Positions 49,037-60,890 of a stretch of DNA of 64,000 bases are shown in pieces. Positions within the stretch are counted from its first letter, which is position 1; each line of letters begins with the position of its first letter. The position numbers and the translations under genes are program-made. The notes under the pieces are model-generated. The model saw nothing but the letters and a program-made list of their open reading frames with translations. It did no database searches and was not told the DNA's origin. The stretch is from Azadirachta indica. Its lineage: Eukaryota > Streptophyta > Magnoliopsida > Sapindales > Meliaceae. The stretch lies in contig CM040440.1 in assembly GCA_022749755.1 (NCBI GenBank), positions 13,317,269-13,381,268 of the forward strand, in the 5' to 3' direction.

Positions 49037-50180
49037 GGGTTTTTTTCACGTACCTTCTTTAAAATTTGTAAAAATCCTAATTTGTAGAAATATTTGGGGA
49101 AAGGACCACAAACCCCTCTTACATCGTGTATCTTCCTTAAGAAAGAGTGAATTGACCAAAATACTCCCAAGTGATTGCAAAATGATAATTACCTTGCCAA
49201 AATTTGAATCGATGACTTATAGGAAGAGAAACCAATACGTTAACCACCGCATTTCATATATGTTTTCAATTGTTAATAAACAATCCATTTGAAAATACAT
49301 ATATGATAATTTCTTTAATAATTACAATATTTTATTATCATAAAATTCAAAAATAATTTTTAGAATCATTAAAATTCTATATAATAACTTTAAATTAAAA
49401 TCATTATCAAATAATAATGAAAAAATTATTCTTAAATAATTATTAAAAATAAATTTAAATTGTTATAAAATAAAATTATTTCGAATCTATTATTAGCACT
49501 AAAAATTTTAAAAAAATTATTTTAAATAATTTTTAAGTAAAGTAAATTATTTTATTGAAAGAAACAAATAAAAGTAATGATAATAATTATTATTCTTAAA
49601 TATATATATTTATTAAAGAAAATAAATTTAAATTGTTGTAAAACAAAATTATTCTAAAATATTATTAGTCACTAACAATTTTAAAAAGCTATTCTTAAAT
49701 AATTATTAAGTAAACTAAATTATTTTACTTAAAGAAACAAATATAAATAATGATAATAATTTTATAATTTTATAATTTATTGATAATAATAATTTTAATT
49801 TCAAGTTTTTATATAAAATTTTAATTATTATAAAATTATTTTTGTATTATAAATTTTTTATGATAACTAAATAATTTTAATTATTAAAGAAATTATTACA
49901 TAGGTATTTGCAAAGCAATTATTTATTAACAATTGAAAATCATATCGCATAAATACATTTGGTGTGGTGGCTAGAGTATACGTTCTTTTCCCTAAGGGTT
50001 TCAAGCTCGATTGTTGGCAAGGTAAATATTATTTTGCAATAGTTTGGGGTATTTTGGTAAATTCACTCTTTCTTAACAGAAGACAAATGTTATAGGGGAG
50101 GTTTGTTACCCTTTTCCCAAATATTTTAGTAAATTGAGATTTCAACAAATCTTGGGGGAGATATGTGAAAAAATTTTTAT
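49037..50180. mobile_element. Inverted-repeat (foldback) element, about 1.14 kb
   Basis: The left arm of about 280 bases and the right arm are inverted copies. AAGAAAGAGTGAATTGACCA (about 49139) matches the reverse of GGTAAATTCACTCTTTCTTA (about 50056). TACCTTGCCAA matches the reverse of TTGGCAAGGTA, and TTTTCAATTGTTAATAAACA matches the reverse of TTATTAACAATTGAAAATCA. The right arm reads GGTGTGGTGGCTAGAGTATA and GGTTTCAAGCTCGATTGTTG, which vaguely resembles a tRNA-type B box. The AT-rich centre has a direct duplication. There is no transposase ORF, so it is non-autonomous. Confidence 0.75.
49444..49764. repeat. Direct duplication inside the foldback element
   Basis: Two copies of about 145 bp (49444-49589 and 49618-49764) share AATAAATTTAAATTGTT, an ATTATTAG-CACTAA block, and AAAGAAACAAATAAAAGTAA versus AAAGAAACAAATATAAATAA. 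Confidence 0.7.
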
Positions 50181-50283
50181 AAAAAAAAAATCATTTCATT
50201 ATTTCTTTAATAGATAGAGAAGAAAAGAGGAATGAATTTAATTTAATATTACATGTAAATAATATTAAATGTAACATTTTGGA

Positions 50284-50520
50284 GGGTGTACCTCACGTGG
50301 GTTGAGAAAAAGGACAAAGAAACAGCGTTGCTTAGTTGGTGTACTTTTAGTTTCTTGAACAACGAAACGAATCAATTTCCACCTCCAATGTAATTTGATT
50401 CTGTCTCATTTCTCAATTCTCTAACTCTCAATCTCTCTTGTTTGTCTCAGCCGAAGCACTTTTCCCAATTTGATAATTCATCTATTAATATATTTGACTT
50501 CACCCCATAAGCACTTTTCC
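50284..50520 (+). promoter_or_regulatory. Promoter/leader-like island without a recognisable gene
   Basis: In otherwise AT-rich DNA this block has a CACGTGGG G-box (50294-50301) and an Arg/Lys-codon-free CT-rich stretch (TCTCTAACTCTCAATCTCTC near 50418) ending in TGTCTCAG. It also has a duplicated AGCACTTTTCCC. It resembles a plant core promoter and leader, but no ORF or exon follows that I can support. Confidence 0.3.
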
Positions 50521-53500
50521 CTTCCCCTTTTTTTATTATTCTCTTTTTTCTTTTTCTAATTAAGTATATAAAAAAATATTATAAAAAGAGTTTGATTTTC
50601 TCGTACCATTTCGAATTTAAATTAATAATAATGAGATTAAAAAATATAATTTTTTTATAGATAAAATTTATTACTCTCATCCAAAATTTTTTAAGAGAAA
50701 AAGATAATAAATTAGAATTTACTATTTTCTTGATATTAAAATTATGTTATGTCACATATTTTATATTTTAAAAAAAATATAAAATAATAAAATATTACTA
50801 CATCGTATAAAGTTTGTATGTCAATTTTTATCATTGTTAACAATAGAAATAGCGTGGTCACTCGTTTAAGAAAGTTATTGATCCACTTTCTTCTTCTTTT
50901 TTGACATTTTATCTTTTTTTTTTTTTTAAGTTTTATTAGGATTATTTCGTATGTAATAGATATTTTAAAATATTTTGATTTAATGTCTTATTTTTGTAAC
51001 ATAAATTAGATATTTTTTTTGTTGTTTTAAGAAAATTAATGTGTTACTCTTTGGATGAAAATTTAAGTGACAAGAATAAAAAAGTTTCAATTTTTTTTTA
51101 AAAAAAGAAAAATTAGTAATTTTCTAAAGCAAATTCATTACAAATAAAATTTAAAAAAATCAATAAATTTTATTACTAATTGTTAAATTTACCGAGATCA
51201 AAAATTATGAATCTAGTCTTACATCATCCACAAAAATTTACATTCAATTGGAGTGAAATTTATTTTTATTTATTTTTTATGAAAAAAATTGACTTCAACT
51301 TCAGAAAAATAACCCACTTTCCATTTTAAAGTTAATAATAAAATTTATTTAAAATGTTTTACTAACAAAGGGCCAGGAAGATTAAGAATTATTATAAAAT
51401 TAAAGTTTTTACTATAAAAAAAAGGTTTTTAACATAAACCTAATAGAAAACTTACCACCTTACATCTAACTCAATGTGAGTGCAATTTGAACCTTCGTAT
51501 ATTTTGTAATATCCCAAGAAATTTTATCAATTTAAACCACCTAGCACTCCCAAAAATTAACACATACTTAATTCTCTTAATTGAATAAAATACGTAAATT
51601 TAAAATCTTTAAATATAATATTATATTGGATTTTCTTCCTACACCTTGCTCTTACTAAAATAAAAGGAAAAATCAGTAATTTGTACAAAAATATTTTAAT
51701 TTCTAATTAAATGAAAATAAAATTTCTTAAATAATTTCTTTATTAAACACCTTGAATGCACAAGCTGATTCAATATTATTAAATGAACAAATTCTTTTGG
51801 CTTAAGTCATGTATTTATTTTGATGTTATAAGGGTATAATTTGTTTTGTGTAGTATTAGTTATTGTGTAACATCACTTTGGTGCAAATTAGATTTTTAAT
51901 AATTTTAAAGATAGAAATATACCAGTTAACATGACATTTATATATTATTGATAATATGTCAAAAAAAAATTTCTTATTCTCATAAAAATAAAAAATATTT
52001 GATAATACTACAACACTTTTACGTCAGTATAATTGTATTAATTAGTTTGGAAAAATAATATTATTTTTATGTATTTGAATCATTTTACGAATGTTTATAA
52101 GTCAATTGATCATCAATAGTTACTATCTTATTATTGTGGAAAGGTATGTATTGCTTTAACAAAATTTTCGTGTATTTGTAATTTTTTTAAACAAAATTTT
52201 TCTTTCTAACCACCTTTTAAAGTCGATTTTTAGAAATAGTCAGAGTTAAAATTTTTTTTTAATCTTTAACCAAACGATGATAATTTGGATAAAAATGCCT
52301 TTATACTCATGTTTAATAGGAGTGCCATATTTTTTATTGTAACAATTTCAGAGAATGATTTAACTTGAAATCACACTCGAAATTAGAATTTTGAGTCTAT
52401 TAAAAATCCTAATTTTGTGCATGGTTTAACTTAGAATATTAGTTTAAGCTATGTTCAAAACCTTAATTTCGAGATGCTAAAAACCCTAGTTTTCAACGCA
52501 ATAAAAATTTAACTTTCGATCACAACTTAACTTCAAACCATTGATAAAGTCATATTCAAAAGTTTGGTTTCCAGTATGTTAGAATACCTACTTTTTAATG
52601 CATAATAAATTAGGATTTTGAATGCAACTATATTTATAATTTTGAGTTTTGTTGTACTTGAAATTGTCGAAAATTATTTGTGAAATGTGACTATGAGGAC
52701 ATTTTTGTCCAAATTATGATTACTTAGTTAAATATGAAAAAAATTATGAAAGTCATTAAAGATGGAAATTATGGTAAAAAGAAGGCTAAAATGAAAAAAA
52801 TTTCCCCTTTATAAATTTCAAGAAAGGCATGTGCTAATGCCCAACAATAAAATCCCCACAACATGTATATAAAGCACAAATTTAGATAATTTTTTATTAG
52901 GCCATGCTATATATTATAAATGGTAATATTTTACTTTATAAGTTTTTCATTGTAATTGATAAGTTTTTAAGTCTAATATATAAATTAACAATATAATATA
53001 TATATATATTAAAATTTTAAAAATATACATTAAAAAATTGTTTAAAAAATTATTATCATATAATCAACTAGATGTAGCAACAACATTCTTTCAATTGTTT
53101 AAGATTGATTTATTTTATATTCACAAGACCTCTGGATATGTATAACAGTAAGATATTTGTAAAAGACAAGAATTTGATAATGATAAAAAAATAAGTATAC
53201 TTGTAACTCTTTTCCCCTTTGAGAATTCTTTTCTCTATCTTTTCTTTTATTTTTTTTATTTACTAATTTAAAGGGTTATCTTTAGTCCGCCTCCTTCTAG
53301 TATTGACAATCATTACTCCAACTCCATGTTTATTGTAAGTGCTCAACTCACCCCAATCCGTTAAGTTACATAGTTATATTTAACACTTCAAAGGATAAAA
53401 TTATAATTTACAGATATAAATCAATAAAAAATTGTTTTTTTTTATCACAATAAAAATAGAGTCTATGTTCTTGGTGCTCTTTTACTTAGATTGAATTCAA

Positions 53501-54155
53501 ACGTTTAAATGTTGATGAAATGAAGTTATTTGGTAAAGTTATTAACAAACGTGGTACTCAAATTTTCTTCCACTAATCAATCGAGTTCAATGGCAATAGA
53601 TAATAAAGTGAGGCTTTTGAATCTTTGTCTCTAAATGAATTTCAACAATTACTTCTATTACAAAGCAACCAACCAAAATGTATTGAAGCAAATCTTCCAC
53701 CAATTGAGAAATTTGTTCAAATTTCTCTTTATTGCTTTGTTAACTTTATGATGGCAGTTTACATTAGAATTAGGACAAAATCTTTGATGCATTATCAAAT
53801 TATGTAAGATTAATTTGTTAAAGAAGGCTTATGAGAACTTTGACTGAGTGATTGATCTTCTGGTCTTTTTCGGTCAATGGCACCATTAAGTGCTCTCCTT
53901 TAAGGTGGAATGCCATCAATTGAACTTGTTACTCTCTCACAATCACCAATTTAAAAACAATTAAATAAAATTTAGTAAGAAAACTATCACAATTAAGTAA
54001 GTATCCAAAATAGAAAATAAAAAAAAATCATAAATGTATTGGTATGAAAGTCTATATTTATAGTCTTGCAAACAAAACTATTTAAAAATTATCATGGGAT
54101 GTATGTATTTGATGAAACTTGGCTTATTTTGTATTGTCACATAGTAAAAGTAGAT

Positions 54156-54158
<3 letters not shown>

Positions 54159-54189
<31 letters not shown>
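54159..54189. repeat. (AT)n microsatellite
   Basis: An uninterrupted alternating AT run of about 31 bases. Confidence 0.9.
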
Positions 54190-54191
<2 letters not shown>

Positions 54192-55232
54192 AAATAATTT
54201 TGTTGAATCATATCATGCATTATAAAGTCTAGTGCTATACCCTATTAATATTTAATTTCATCCTCTATATATGAATATGAATTATGAAAGCAAGGGAATA
54301 TAATCAAGCCCTTAATTTGTGTTTTTCCAACTTTACTGAATGCCTCTAATTATTAGGGGATGGCAAACAATCAACTAATTGTGTCTTCCACCTTCCCCTA
54401 TTTTATTCTTCCTTTTCATGATTATTATTCATTCTATATATTCCCTTTTTTTTTGGTAATTTTTCTTTTTCAAATTTGCATGTATAAATAGTTCAACTTT
54501 GTTTGCCACTTTCAAAAATAATTCTTAATACTTTTTTAGATATTATTCTTTTTTTTTTCTTCTAAAGACTGATAATTACATAATGTGAATGCAAATGTTT
54601 TAAAAACTCACATTTGTCTCCCTGAATGAATCAATTATCCTCATTTAAATGGTTTTAGAAAATGTAAATGTTAAATAGCAAGTGACAATTTCTAGGGAAG
54701 CATAGCCAATTTAAGAGAATATATGATAATTTTGAGAAACTTTAATGTATGTTTTTTTTTTTTCAAAATATTAATGTTATGTTAGGATTTTACTAATAGT
54801 TTATATACTGACATTTATATCTCATTCCAAAATTCTATGTACATATGGTATGAATTTTACCCTCATATGGAAGGATATCTACCCACATAAAGTGGGAAGA
54901 GTCTTACCAAACTAGTAGAACTTGAATGCAACCTACAATTTGATATGACTAGATGGTTTAAACGTGTGTGCTTAATATTTAAAATTAAAAATAATAATAC
55001 TATAATATTATATTTATAAAATTTACAAAATTTATATATCTCAATAATTGTAACGTTTGAGTCAATAGTTGATTTTTGTTATTACATCATTAATATTCAA
55101 TAAAGTAGCACATATTAATGGTCAAGATATAAATTTAATTTTTAAAGTAGCATTTTGAAAGAAAAAGAAATTTTGTATTTTCTAAAGTATTGACAACGTA
55201 GTTAAGGATTAGTCTATTAAAAGTTTATATAT

Positions 55233-55257
55233 ATACATACATACATACATACATACA

Positions 55258-55284
<27 letters not shown>
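55233..55284. repeat. (ATAC)13 microsatellite
   Basis: Thirteen uninterrupted ATAC units flanked by ATAT. Confidence 0.95.
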
Positions 55285-55289
<5 letters not shown>

Positions 55290-55544
55290 ATTGGTAAATT
55301 ATTCATACCTAAAAAATTTAAAAATTTGACAACGGAAATGGATTTGGTATTACCGTATTAGATATCTTCAAATTCGTATCCATCCTTAAAAAATTTACCA
55401 AAATGTATCATTCTCTTGAATGAATAATTTTAAAAATTATTTACTTTTATACATATTGAACCTTATTATAAGGATTGAATATATACAGATATTTGTATTA
55501 ATAGATAAAATTGTCATTGGTAATTAAAACTACTTCATATTATT

Positions 55545-55725
55545 CTAAGTGCATATTTGTCTTTTAGTCTAATGTTTTAATGTAGTTCAGTTTCAGTTTT
55601 TCAAATATTTTAAAATGTTTATTTTCTAACTGATCCTAAGTGGTTATTTGTCTTTTAGTCTAAAGTGTTAATATAGTTCAGTTTAAATTTTTTAAATATT
55701 TTAAAGTGTTTATTTTCTAATAAAA
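55545..55725. repeat. Tandem duplication, period about 91 bp
   Basis: CTAAGTGCATATTTGTCTTT and CTAAGTGGTTATTTGTCTTT start two consecutive copies. They share TTAGTCTAA, TAGTTCAGTTT, AAATATTTTAAA and GTTTATTTTCTAA. Confidence 0.8.
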
Positions 55726-56329
55726 TGTAATTGTAATGAACTATTCTATGGTAAGATACTACTCATACAAAAAAAAAAAATTTTAGTGAAATTTTCTAAC
55801 GTCATGTAACAAGAGAAAATTCTATCGATATAGAATAAAAGAGTCCAACACTTTTGTTGAGTGCGAGATTCAGAACCGCTACTCTTAAATTAGAAAGTAA
55901 GGATTCTAACTACTTAAATTATAACTTGGATCAACATTTGCACTTATTGAATATAAAATAAATTAACAAATTTACCTTGAATGTTTTATAAATATTCAAC
56001 AAAATTGAGTGTGTATGAGCGTTGTGTTCTTGCATATATATTGTGGAATTTTTTTACCTTATATTGTAAATAAATATCCACCTCATAGATATAAATTCTC
56101 ATAATTTATAATAGATTATTATGTAATATTAAAAACTATATATATATATATAAACTAAACTACATGCATAAAATAAGAAATAAAAATACTTTATGAATAA
56201 TAAAGCGATCCTAACAGTCAACGAAATTATACGAATCTAGAAATAACTTGACTTGGGGACTTATCTGTTATATATTTGTAAAATATATTTTTATTTACTA
56301 TTTGGCAAAAATACAGGGACTTACTTTTT

Positions 56330-56765
56330 GTTATCCCATTTATCACCCGGGAAATTTCGTGTCCATAAGTTGGTGGACGACCCTAAGGTAACGCGTGGCA
56401 GATAATGACAGGAGGACAGGTGGGGGACATAAGAGCCGTCGGATGTAGAAAATCTTGCAAAAGATGGATTAAAAGTAGGGTAGATAATGGAACAAACAGA
56501 CATCATAATTCATAAATGTGATGATAAGAGAACGGATGGGTTGCGTTGGGTCCCACTCTCCCCCCTTGAGTTAATTGAAAGTCAAATAAGAAATCAAAAT
56601 TGGGATTGAAACTAAACTCAGCAGCCATTACCCGATGCCGACTCACGTGACTAAGTGGAAAGTACGGCCCACGCGCCACCACCATTTGCCGCCAAACTGA
56701 AGCTGAGGCTGAATAAGAAAACATCCCCTGCTGCTTTGGGACGTCATCTTAATCTCAGGTACAAA
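56330..56765. promoter_or_regulatory. Less AT-rich promoter-like island without a recognisable gene
   Basis: The block contains CGCGTGGCAGATAATGACAG (56391 on), AGCCGTCGGATGTAG, CACGTGAC (about 56645), CCACGCGCCACC and GACGTCATC (about 56740). It ends with a donor-like CTCAG|GTACAA. Such motif density is usual in plant promoters and leaders and rare in filler DNA. Short ORFs here match no family I know. Confidence 0.35.
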
Positions 56766-58339
56766 AGCTTAATTTTTTTTTTTTAAGAATAAAATAAATA
56801 AATCAATAAATACAGTCTAATGACAATTTCACCCTTATTTTTGACAATAGTGTCAAGTATACTACCAAGTTGAAAATATTTACCAACAAAATTTGATTTT
56901 TCTGTTACTATTAAAATTTCCCCGATTTTAACTGATAAAATAATATAAGTGTTCATTTGACCAACGTTGACCAAAACATAGTCAATTTTTAATTTTTAAT
57001 TTGAAATAAAATTTATCCTAAATGCAATAACCCTAAACCCCAAATTAATAACTCTAATTTTCAATCTACCTACTCAAATAAAACAACCAGAATTGCCCCT
57101 TTCCCTCATTGATGACTAAAAGTGCCCTTCCTTTCTTGGCGACGCGACTAGCTTCTAGATTTTTCACATGTCAATAGCTTGCCTATCTTGCTCCTGTCAT
57201 ATATTTTTTAATCCTCTAAATTTTTTATTTAGAACTGTTTTAATATATGAGATGAATCTATTATTTTGATTTTTTATTTCTTTTGTTACTGAATTGAGTT
57301 GAGTGGGGATTTTTGTATGCAAAAATAAAAATTTTTTCAATAGGCTAAAAAAACATTTTCATTTTATGTTGTGGATGTTCTATACACATTTGCTTTGTTT
57401 TGGTCCAATGGGGTGTTTTGAACAAATTTTAATTAAGTTATGCTATAAAAAAAAGAGGATTTTGGGGCTTTCTTCCTGATAAGAAAGCATTTATTCTTTA
57501 ATTTATTTTTCAAATCTTTCAATTCGTATACGCAAGAAATAGGACAATTCTGCAACCTTTTGCTTAACTTCTCGTGGAGTTAAATTCTCATTAGTATGAT
57601 TTAAGGGAATGGCCCCCAAGCCTCTGATTTCTATATAAAGGACACGATGAGCATACACATGCTTATACTGACCACCAACATTAAGTTATGACTCGCACTT
57701 TCACTTCGTTGCACAATAACCACAACCACTACCACCACCAAACCATCGACTTACTAATGTTAGGTTGTCTCACCACTTAACTAGCCAAACTAAGTCAAAT
57801 TTTGGTTTTTATTTTTATTTTTATTTTTTGCTTGTAATGTGTTTGATACTATAAGAGAATGATTCACGAGATTTTAATCTATTTTATCAATTAATTATAT
57901 ACCTTTATCTTTGAACAAAACTGAAAGAGAAAGAATATAGAAAGAAGAAGAAGAAGATAGTGGTAGCAAAGAGGCGAAGATGGAGAAATTTAGGTTTTTT
58001 TCTTTCATCATATAACTATCTTTTATTAAATATAATTGATTTTTATATTTCTTTTTAAATCATATTGATCATTTTATCCACAAATATAAAAATAATGACA
58101 TTTTAATTTTAATTTTAAATTATAATGACTATTAAAGCATTTTTCACAATAATAGAGACGGAAAAATTTAATAGAAGAGGTTTTGTTAATAATATTTTTG
58201 ATTTAGAGTGTATTTAACATTTATTTTAAAAAACGGGAGTCTAACTATCATTAACCCTAGAAATTTTAATAATAATAATAATAATAAAATGGTTTATAAC
58301 ATTTTCATGCCTTTTAACTTGATTAAAATCGCAAAGGGT
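56766..58339. other. Intergenic, possible diverged inverted repeat
   Basis: AT-rich and non-coding. ATATTTACCAACAAAATTTG (about 56876) resembles the reverse complement of sequence near 58.18 kb (ACAAAACCTC.. with AATATTATTAAC). This suggests a diverged foldback of about 1.4 kb with a short (GAA)n at about 57940. The arms are too degraded for a firm call. Confidence 0.35.
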
Positions 58340-58392
58340 TAGGGGTGACAATTCATGTAAAAGGAATGTATTCATGTCGTATCATCAGTGGG

Positions 58393-58567
58393 TATTCTTA
58401 AAACCTAATAGAAAGCTATTTAATTAATTCTTATCTAATTAAGATTTGTGTTATGATAGGAATATTATTTCCTAGTTCCATTAAGATCTTAGTTCTTAAA
58501 CCTATATAAATATTGTACTATTGTTATTAACATGAAATGTATAGAATTTCTTTCATTCTCATTCAAT
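58393..58567 (+). repeat. 5' LTR of the Copia element
   Basis: It carries AAAACCTAATAGAAAGCTAT, shared with the 3' LTR, and ends TCATTCAA just before the primer-binding site. The first bases have drifted from TGTG, so the start is uncertain by a few bases. Confidence 0.9.
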
Positions 58568-58604
58568 ATGGTATCAGAGTAGAAAAAGATCCATCAAAGT
58601 TTTC

Positions 58605-58609
<5 letters not shown>

Positions 58610-58695
<86 letters not shown>
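58610..58695. repeat. Compound (TA)n(GA)n microsatellite inside the Copia leader
   Basis: About 16 TA units followed by about 27 GA units lie between the primer-binding site and the gag region. The Arg-Glu ORF read through it is an artefact. Confidence 0.95.
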
Positions 58696-58699
<4 letters not shown>

Positions 58700-60718
58700 A
58701 GGTACTGTTCACGATGACTAACATGGTTACCTCATTGTCTTTTACTCTCCTGGTATTGGGTTTTTAATTATTGTAATAAAGTTATATGAGGATAATTACC
58801 TCTTATGGTCAACGGGAGTTGAGAAATACTTGATTGCTTAAGGAAATGAAAAGTATTTGACTGATGATCCTCTAAGAAAGAATCAAAGGAGTAGTTCAAA
58901 TAGTGGCAAGAAGGTACAATGGTTATTACGTAGTTGTGAATAGTATAAAACAATCAATTGCTGGTAGTTTAATATGGATTAATACAACTAAAAAAATTTG
59001 AGAATCCCTTCAAGACATATTTGAGAAAGCCAAAAACATATCCAAATTAGTGATACTTCTGCTAAATTCTTTTCTTGCCAGCAAAGAGGTAAGTTGTTGA
59101 CTGAATATTGTGGAATTCTAGAAGAATTACGGGGAGAATTAAATTTATATCATCCCTTGACTACTGATGTAGCAACTTTTTGGAAACAACGTGAAGAATT
59201 ATTGATCGTAAGGTTTCTTTTTAGTTTGAATCCAATTTATGAAAGTGCTAGAAATAGTATTTTGACCAAGAAAGAATTACCTACTATTAGTCAAGCGTAT
59301 GCACGTTTTATAAGAGTAACCAATACAAATCAAACCCATCAAGAAGCATTTGCACTTGCTTCTACTAGCAATGATTGGATAGGGCAATTTTTTGGACGAG
59401 GTAAAGGTCTTGGTAAAGGATAAGGTGGTCGCATTCTATGTACATATTGTGGACGTACTAATCATCCTTTAGAAAAATGATGGGACAAGTTTGGAAAACT
59501 ATGGACACATTGTAACCGTACTAATCATCTTTCAGAACAATGTTAGGAAGAGTTTAGTAAATCAAAATGGGCTAATCAAGTTCTTTTAATCTAGGAAAGA
59601 ACCCATCTGCACTTATACCTTCTTCTATTAGTTTTCAAAACTCTCATTTTTCATCATCTGAAGAAGCTCGTCATCAGCATACTTCAGGTACTCCACCAAC
59701 TAAAGGGTCCTTAAGTTTAGCTCAATCAGGTATCTCAAATACTTGTTTATCTATTTTTAACTCTACTTTTTGGATCATTGACTCTCAATCCTCATCTCAT
59801 ATGACTGGTAATCATTCTATTTTTAAATCTTTTTCTTTAGCTTATAAATCATCTTCAGTAGTGTTGGCAGATGGCACAAAAACACAAGTTAAGGGTTTAG
59901 AAATCGTTTTTACCAATTCTAATTTTACTCTTCCATTATTTTTTCATGTACCTAAATTTCCTGATAATTTTTCATCTGTTAGTTAATTAACCAAAAATCT
60001 CAATTGCTCAATTACATTTTTTTTTCTATCTTATTGTGTCTTTCAGGATCCAAATTTGAAGTTGGATAGTGAAGATGGCCCTAAGTTTGAGGATAGACAG
60101 AGATATAAAAGCCTTGTGGGGAAGTTGATTTATTTAACAATAAATAGATTTGATATCACATATGTAGTTGGTTTAGTTAGTCAATATATGAAAAATTTGA
60201 AAAAGATTCATTGGGAAGCAATGTGTGAGATTCTCAAAAATTTCAACCAAATGATTAGAATAAGAATTTTATATAAGAAAGATAAGAAGTTAGATATTGT
60301 ACTTTTCTAGGTCGTAATTTAGTGATTTAGAAGAGTAAAAAATAAAATGTTGTGGTTAAGTCTAGTGCTGAAGCTGAATATCGAGCTATGGTCCATACAA
60401 CTTATGAACTTATGTAGATTAAAATTCTGTTAAAAAAATTTGGCATTGAAGTAAAAAGTGCTTCGGTAATGTATTGTGATAATCAAGCTGCAACATACGT
60501 AGGTAGCAATGTTATGTTTGATAAGTGAACAAAGCATATGAAAGTACATTGTCATTTTTTAAAGGAGATCATTTTTTCAAGAGAAGTTGTAACTCCATAT
60601 ACAAAGTTAGAAGATCAAGTTGGAGACATCTTTAACAAAGCACTACATAAAGGAACATTGTTATATCTTTGTTCTAAGTTGGGCATGATTGATATGTATG
60701 TTTTACCTTGAAGGAAAG

Positions 60719-60890
60719 TGTGAAAACCTAATAGAAAGCTATTTAATTAATTCTTGTCTAATTAGGATTTGTGTTATGATAGGAATATTATTTCCTAGTT
60801 TCATTAGGATATTAGTTTTTAAACCTATATAAATATTGTAGTATTGTTGTTAGATGAAATATATAGAATCTCTCTCTTTCTCCTTCAACA
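60719..60890 (+). repeat. 3' LTR of the Copia element
   Basis: It begins TGTGAAAACC after the polypurine tract and ends CTCCTTCAACA, so it keeps the TG..CA ends. Confidence 0.9.

Larger units (their letters stand above)
50521..56329. other. Intergenic, very AT-rich
   Basis: No supported gene is present. The region has long A and T runs, degenerate repeated AT-rich sequence at 52.3-52.7 kb, an unassigned 60-codon ORF at 53625-53807, an (AT)n run at 54159-54189, an (ATAC)13 run at 55233-55284, and a tandem duplication at 55.5-55.7 kb. Confidence 0.6.
58393..60890 (+). mobile_element. Decayed Copia LTR retrotransposon, about 2.5 kb
   Basis: LTRs of about 172 bp at 58393-58567 and 60719-60890 align over nearly their whole length, with about 15 differences and one small indel by eye. 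TGGTATCAGAG (58569-58579), right after the 5' LTR, is the initiator-Met primer-binding site. AAGGAAAG before TGTGAAAACC (60719) is the polypurine tract. Inside, in order and in broken frames: gag (ELRGELNLYHPLTTD, FLFSLNPIYESARNSIL, 59.05-59.42 kb), two CCHC-like knuckles (CTYCGRTNH, CNRTNH), a protease region with the active DSG reading DSQ (FWIIDSQSSSHMTGN), the reverse transcriptase end (YKSLVGKLIYLTINRFDITY) and RNase H (SSAEAEYRAM, YCDNQAA). Integrase and most of reverse transcriptase are missing. Confidence 0.92.

Noticed and set aside
53625..53807. 60-codon ORF (LNEFQQLLLLQS) recalling Copia gag spacers
   Set aside because: The likeness is limited to a few residues, with no zinc knuckle or protease next to it.
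58537..58767. 76-codon ORF with a Tyr-Ile then Arg-Glu repeat
   Set aside because: It is a translation of the TA/GA microsatellite inside the Copia leader.
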